NCBI GenBank assembly: GCA_964036195.1
Contig: OZ038455.1
Span: 8,387,855-8,451,854 of the forward strand
DNA: 64,000 nt
From: Sphaerolaimus hirsutus
Taxonomy: Eukaryota > Nematoda > Chromadorea > Monhysterida > Sphaerolaimidae
Direction of reading: 5' to 3'
This document shows positions 58,155 through 64,000 of the stretch, piece by piece. Position 1 is the stretch's first letter. Every line of letters begins with the position of its first letter. The notes beneath the pieces were generated by a model. That model searched no databases. It was not told the origin of the DNA and saw nothing but the letters and a program-made list of their open reading frames with translations. The translations under genes were made by a program, and so were the position numbers.

Positions 58155-59507
58155 ATGCATAAACAATGGGCTGAAAAAATTGGTGGTGCAAAGTGGTTGA
58201 GAGCACAACACAATCTTCCTACGGACACGTGGAAACAACATGTACTTTTAAATGAGCCAGCATATTATTTGAAAGGTCATCCATCTTGGAGGCGTGGCTT
58301 TGAACGTTTGCCAATACTTGTGAGTTAAACTATTTACTTTTTAATAAAATTAAAAATTAATTAATTAATTAATTAAAAAATGTACAGGTTAGTGGACCTG
58401 ATCGCTTTTGGTCAGTTGATTTAATGGTCATGCCAGAGCGTGACATACCTGTCAATGACAATTGTCGTTACATTTTTGTCTGCTGTGATGATTTCACAAA
58501 TGAAGTTTGGCTTGAACCCCTAAAACAAAAGACTGGTATTGAAGTGACTGAGGCATTCAAGACAATAATGTCACGAAATAATGGGCGAGCACCAATGAAA
58601 CTACGATCAGATTTTGATCGTTGTTTTACATCACTACCCTTCCAAAAGACGCTTTATAAGGTAATATCATTGACTTTTACACATTCATTTCTACCCCCTC
58701 ATATATGTACAAACGTTGTTTGCAGATCAAGTGCAAGTTTGCACCGGCTGCTGAGGATGTAACTCGATTGCCAAAACTTGACTGTTTCATACGCAATATT
58801 CGAAAACGTATTGAGATGTACCTGATTGCTGTTGAGGAGAAACAACAACAACAACAACAACAACAACCTTCTTCTTCTTCTTCTTCTTCTTCTTCTTCAA
58901 CAACACATAGAAGATGGATTACTATTCTCCCTGCAATTGAACAACAAATGAACACTACTCGAACACGTGCATTATTTGGAGCTGCGCCAGTGGAAGTTTC
59001 ACAGCCACAAAGTGCAAATGCACATGCACTATTGATTGCACGTCAATTGCGTCATAGGCGGAGACGTGCACAGCCAAATACAAATTACAGTGGTACAAGT
59101 CGACAGGCAGCCGATTTAGCACATGAAAAACTCTCAACGCTCACTGGCTGGGTTCGCCTTTCAAGACCGCCCCCGAGTCAAGGCAACCCCATAAAAATGG
59201 TAGCACGTGAAAAGTATACACGTGAAGTGTTTCCATTGGGAAGACGTTTTACACAGGCAGATAAGCCAGATACATATTACGTACTAGATCCAATGGATGA
59301 AAATTTGGCACCATTACAAGGACGTTTCTATAGACAAGAGTTGATTCCGGCTGCACAACCTGAGAACACAAAGCCACCATCATCACCAGCATCAACACCG
59401 CCATTGTTATTATCTCTTGATGAGATTATTCAACAGCAACGACAACAACCACAACCACAACCACAACGACAACAACAACAAGAACAAGGTGAGTCAACAA
59501 CTACTAT

Positions 59508-59538
<31 letters not shown>

Positions 59539-60169
59539 TGCATTATTGCACCATCACCACCACCAGTAGTATTGTGTCGTCACTGTCACCACCACAACTA
59601 TCTCCACATCGATATCAGTGATGTTTCACACTGATTTTAGGGCGCGCGCGCGTAACTCGCGACGCCTGCGGCGCCGCGCCGGCGAACCGCGTACAGAGGA
59701 CCCGCCCCAAGCGTTCAGTCAGCGCCTTTGCGGATCGCCCCCGGAGGGGGCGAGCCGCAAATGCGCTGACTGACGCTGCGCTAAATGGAAACCATATTAT
59801 TGTTGTTGTTGTTGTTGTTCTATTTATTTATTTATTTATTATGTTTTTTTGTCTACTAAAGGTTACGACGTTAATGACAATGGGCTACGACATTGGCGAC
59901 AACATCAATCATGGCAAGGACAACAACCACAACAACAACAACAACAACAACAAAAACAACAACTACAACAACAAAAACAGAAGAAAACTACTGAAGAACG
60001 TCCCCCAGTACCAAAACGTTCATCACATTCACAGCCACAGTCACAACAACAACAACAACAACACAAACAGCAATCACAACGGATGGATATTGATGGTAAC
60101 AGTGATGATGATGATTACAGTAATAGGCGTGTATTACGTCCACGCCTCAAGCGTCATCATAGACAGTGA
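58155..60169 (+). CDS. Retroviral-type (rve) integrase of Polinton type, four exons, ~502 aa
   Basis: Enzyme that would insert the element into chromosomes. Exons 58155-58319, 58388-58660, 58726-59488 and 59862-60169 join in phase. The core has WSVDLMVM (first Asp), a CDDFTNEVWLEPLKQKTG strand region and LRSDFDRCF (second Asp). The third acidic position, usually Glu in a VERFNRTLK-like context, seems to be Asp in KLDCFIRNIRKRIEMY. Downstream, ILPAIEQQMNTTRTRALFGAAP matches the usual end of the core. REVFPLGRRF and LQGRFYRQELIP match the SH3-like C-terminal domain. A Gln-run tail follows, interrupted by intron 3, which contains the GC hairpin. The last exon ends in a basic RRVLRPRLKRHHRQ. A Q/S run from CAA and TCT repeats lies inside the core, after the third acidic residue. 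Confidence 0.85.
59641..59785. repeat. GC-rich hairpin island in integrase intron 3
   Basis: About 145 bp of very GC-rich DNA sits in AT-rich surroundings. Left arm 59711-59733 (GCGTTCAGTCAGCGCC...) pairs with 59755-59776 (...GCGCTGACTGACGC). Between them the perfect palindrome CGCCCCCGGAGGGGGCG (59736-59752) forms a second stem. The island is bordered by TTTAGGGCGC and GCGCTAAA, a short inverted pair. Confidence 0.8.
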
Positions 60170-60567
60170 TATTGTAATAGAAAAAAGTGGGGTTGTAAGA
60201 GTGATGAATCATGCTGTAGGGTAATCATTACAACACACTGCATGTGATTACCATCATCAGTTTTTTCTCTATATATTAGATTGCCGCTATTACAAAAGTT
60301 TCATTTAGTTCTATCTTTTTTATATTGTGCATGTGCACTTCTTTCATATTTACAGTAGTAGTTGCTATAATAGATTGTTTGACTGATATTATTTTTTTAC
60401 TTTGCTTGTTATTATATTGTTTTTTCAATAGTAATAATAATAATAAAAATAATTGAAAAAATTTTGCACTCATTCTTGATAATATCGATATTCTACTATT
60501 GACATATAGATAACTCCTCATCAAACATTATTGGAATAATTTCATTATAAATTAGACGACAACAACT

Positions 60568-63276
60568 ATGCGACAAATCGTCTATCTTAGTTCCGACAGA
60601 CAGTGGAATGAGCAGTCAAGTGCACCAAGTTTTTTTGCCAAATTTCCAGCTCATTCATTTGCACAGCTGGAACAAGAACAAGCAGAAAAAAGTTAGCTAA
60701 GGTTTTTTTTCACCTTAATCATGTGTTTTTATATTAGTTTTGTTGTTTTAATTATGTGGTCAACACTATACTACAGGATTACCATTGTCATCAGACAGAG
60801 AAACTGTTGAAGACAGTACTAATAACAACAACAACAACAACAACAGCAACAGCAACAGGAACAACAACAAAAACAATCACAACAACAACAACAACAACAA
60901 CTACAACAATTTTACCAAGGCTTCACCAATTGACGACGGCAGTACAGTAGTCTTGGAAGAGACATTCAAACGGTGTGCAGACATACAAAATCGTGCTGAT
61001 TTTATCAGTCTTGTGGATTTGGAATTGTGGGGGTCCCCGGTTTTTGAAGGCAAGGATTCATCACCTGCATTTATTGTTATCGACTGTGCCGGTACACTGA
61101 TTTGGTGTCAAGTTGATATTTCAAGTGTACTTTCATTTCCGAGCAACAGTGCAGAAGATTGGGGCCAAGTTGTTGAAAGAGAACTTAATGCTATCTTAAA
61201 CGGTAGTAGTGAAAGACTGGACAAGTTTGGCTATAAATTGAAGGAATTAGATCAATCGACTGCTGCTCTTCTATCTAGATTGGAGCCAGGATTCTTTAGG
61301 TGGCTACAAGACGGTGCGAATAAAAATGAAAAAATCAAGGAGCAACAACAACAACTACAAGAACAGCAGCAGAAAAGGTCAACACAAGAGTCACAAATGG
61401 GGGAGAGTAAAGAGAGCAACACAACTGAATACAATCACATCGACACTGAGAAAAAACCTCGGCGTAATGAGTCTACAGCAGCCAAAAAAGAAGGACAAGA
61501 GAGCATCACCACAGATGCCATCATTTCTGCCGAAAATGAGTCAAACATTGACCACATCGAATCCGAATCAGCTGTCAAGCCCATCTCCATTGACAATAAT
61601 GCCAGTGTCAGGAGTGAGGGGCGACACAAAATCAAAGAGTATAAAAAAGGAGCAGGACAGAAAAAGACTAGCATTGACAGCGGGGGCGGGCAGAATGAAT
61701 CGACGCATCTGTCCATTGAGAAACGAGGCTCTGGGAGCCAGCTCGAAACTGGCACACTTCACGTCATGGACATATCCTCGAACGGGGAGAAATCAACTGG
61801 TGACAAAATTAAAGCCATCCTTCACATCAATGACAACGGGGAAAATAACGACAACGGCAACACCGAAACAGATATCCACAAAGGGGACACCAGCCAACCC
61901 ACAATCAACACAGTCAACGAGTGGAACGGGGATGACAGCAACAAAATCATCTCCGGCAACAGTGACACAGTGATGAGTGAGTATGATAATAATGATAGTT
62001 TTCTCGAAATGGATGAATTTGGAGAAGAAAGTGATAGCGATTTTGATGAAGATTTCCCTGTTGAACATGAACAGATTGACACAGAAGATGCTTTTGAGGT
62101 TGGCGACAATAATAATAATAATAATAATATTAACAATGTAAACATTACTTTGTCATAGCAACAACAAATTCATTTGTTTTCCATTTTCAGAACAATGATG
62201 ATGATGAAACCAAGATGGCGACTGCGAACAACAAGTCTCGATTGCAAAGATCAAAGCGAGATCTGAAGGCTAGAGCAATGTACACAATTCAGAAACGACA
62301 AACTTTCAACAGGCCAATAGAGATTAATACAGATTTGAATGAAGAAAAACTGAATGAAGGCCTTTTCAAAGTCAAACGAATTCTCACAAACAATGCATAC
62401 AAGTTGCCAAGTGGATGGATAACACATGTCACCACCTCCCAACTTGATTATTGGCTATTGAAAAAGCTAAAAGAGACATTGATTTTACATGGAAAAATGT
62501 CCACGACAGATGCAGCAGTTGTAGTTGCGGATATGATATTGGAGAATGAATCACCAATAGCTGGAGATGGGGGACGTACAAATGCACTACTATTTGAATC
62601 AAGTGTTGAAACACCATCTCTGATTGGTGTGCGACGCTTTGCAATCAAGAATCCAGATCCCAATCTTGTGACTAGAATGTATTTAAGTGAAAACTTAGCG
62701 GCTGAGCTCGGCTTTGTTACTGTAACATCTGGTGGCAACGTTCCAGCCAATCAGATTGATTGGCAAGATGCCGATAAAGTTCAGTACGGTTTCAGCAGTA
62801 GGACAAGACGTATCTATGCAACAGTACCACATCAATTGAATCTGCGTCGACGTGTTCAAGTGCGCTGTGATAGTATAGAGCCCATGTGTTCAGTGTTTCA
62901 ATCAGAGGAAAAACCGCTATTGGCTGTTTTCACATGGAAGCCAGCATTGCATACACCAGATAGTGGTTCTAATGCCTGGCTAGGCTCACGTCGAACATAT
63001 GTCTATGAACCACAAATACCACATTTTGTTCAGTTAAAACAGGTATGTTGATTTTTTCATTGCTTTTTATTATTATTATTATTATATTCAATGTATAATT
63101 ATAGATATTTATTTATTTATTTATTACAGACACCTACCAGTGGTTGTGAAAAAGGTCTCAAATTAACACTGCATAATCATTGGGGAAAACCATTCCGTGT
63201 TAATGGAATCGTTTTTGCAAGATGTGCCCTAACTGGTTCAGATGCAAGTGGCATGGCAGATACAAATTGGATTTGA
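60568..63276 (+). CDS. Penton-like minor capsid protein, four exons, ~827 aa, with large low-complexity insert
   Basis: Exons 60568-60691, 60777-62137, 62191-63042 and 63130-63276 join in phase. The N terminus (IVYLSSDRQW...FFAKFPAHSF) resembles the start of Polinton penton-like proteins, where a YLPSN-type strand precedes a F-x-x-x-L/F-P stretch. The C-terminal part has MYLSENLAAELGF, PHQLNLRRRVQVRCDSIE, RRTYVYEP and FVQLKQ, then GKPFRVNGIVFARCAL. That matches the layout of the same family's C-terminal jelly roll. In between lie an Asn run coded by AAC repeats, a folded-looking region (LVDLELWGSPVFEG, AFIVIDCAG), a Gln run and about 250 mostly polar, acidic residues. The middle is unlike any capsid protein I know. 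The capsid assignment rests mainly on the last 250 residues. Confidence 0.6.
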
Positions 63277-63463
63277 TCATTAGTCATTTTACTACATTTC
63301 TTCTTACTATTATTATGATTATTATTGTTATTGTTATTGTTATTGTTGTTGTTGTTATTGTTGGTCATTGTTTGTTGTAACTCACATAGGTGTTTTTTCT
63401 TTCATATATGCACATACATGCATACATGCATGCATAAATACATCATACATATACAATTTGCAG
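63277..63463. other. Spacer with TTG/TTA and CATG repeats
   Basis: Between the penton-like gene and the next coding region lie ATTGTTATTG trinucleotide runs (63310-63365) and TACATGCATG units (63410-63440). A start exon for the next gene was not recognised here. Confidence 0.5.
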
Positions 63464-64000
63464 TAATCTAATACTACAATTTAACATTAAACTGGCTACA
63501 AGAAAACGACATTGTGGTCGACCTTCAAACTTTCTATCATCAACAGGTCACCAGACTACTAGCTGTAATTCATATTTACATTTTGCACCTTACGGTACAC
63601 ATTGGTTTGATAATATGGCCAATGTTCCAGATGGTGTTTTCACCAAGGAATATTGGGCTCAACAATTTGATGAAAATCGTGGCGATTTAGAATCTACAAA
63701 TAGAGATAAATGGTCTAGTGCTATGCTCGCTGAATTATCCTCTCAAAGATTGATAACACCAAGTAATTTGGATAAATCTGATGTGAACCTTCAACAACAA
63801 CAAGAACAATTTCAACGAGAAACAGGTGAACCTGCAGCTCCCGCTGGTGATTTACACTCACAAAAGCCACCAATTAATGGTACAAAAACAGAACGGCAGA
63901 CAGGTATAAAGAAAAATATCAGTAAAATTAATAATAATAAGCAACAAAAACAAGAGTCAATTCCATTAGTACAACCACCAAATCGTAATACTTGTAACAA
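63464..64000 (+). CDS. Unidentified protein, partial, cut by the right edge
   Basis: After a TTTGCAG acceptor ending at 63463 the frame stays open to the edge. It encodes NIKLATRKRHCGRPSNFLS, then YLHFAPYGTHWFDNMANV and EYWAQQFDENRG, and further on a Gln/Asn/Lys-rich disordered stretch. The first internal Met is near 63620; an upstream exon probably carries the true start. Its place right after the penton-like gene would suit a structural or assembly protein, but no family is recognised. Confidence 0.5.

Noticed and set aside
58677-58955. Minus-strand frame with Glu and Cys runs
   Set aside because: Shadow of the integrase Gln/Ser repeat.

Overview
The window looks like nuclear DNA from an invertebrate animal. 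Host genes are split by introns of up to several kilobases, and some introns are packed with transposons. Many 3' splice sites have the form TTTTCAG or TTTTACAG, which would suit a nematode, but the species cannot be fixed from this sequence. I found no tRNA, rRNA or CRISPR array.

Host part, about 1-45 kb. Four host loci can be read. A two-exon gene fragment lies at 5.7-6.2 kb. A 17-exon hnRNP L/smooth-type RNA-binding protein gene fills 12.4-28.8 kb on the + strand. The last three exons of a very-long-chain fatty acid elongase lie on the - strand at 29.9-32.5 kb. A five-exon, four-finger zinc-finger gene lies on the - strand at 40.3-42.1 kb. The rest is transposon debris. At least ten hAT-type non-autonomous elements show matching or near-matching 8-bp target duplications, and several are nested up to four deep. 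One hAT element carries a captured, broken BEL/Pao retrotransposon pol segment. There are also many TACCGTATT-type and CTAGTTGACA-type MITEs.

A family of about 170-190 bp foldback elements (core ACCCTGTAAA...TTTACAGGGT, outer ends GGTGCCAGTCCC and GGGACTGCCCC) recurs about ten times. Several copies sit exactly inside reading frames or form whole introns, with usable GT and AG splice signals in their own ends. They are strong candidates for intron-creating elements (introners).

Virus-like part, about 45.5-64 kb and running off the right edge. This is a Polinton/Maverick (adintovirus-like) element. It encodes a protein-primed family B DNA polymerase, an FtsK/HerA-type packaging ATPase, an rve-type integrase and a penton-like minor capsid protein. 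Five or more proteins I could not identify lie among them. Almost all of its genes are split by short spliceosomal introns; the polymerase alone has about 19 exons. The element is AT-rich and poor in the host MITEs, and carries long CAA/AAC repeats coding for Gln and Asn runs. A GC-rich hairpin sits in an integrase intron. No major capsid protein or protease was seen; they may lie beyond the right edge. The reading frames are mostly open, so the element looks young or still expressed.

All splice models were made by eye from frame continuity, GT-AG signals and family conservation. No alignment or search was run.
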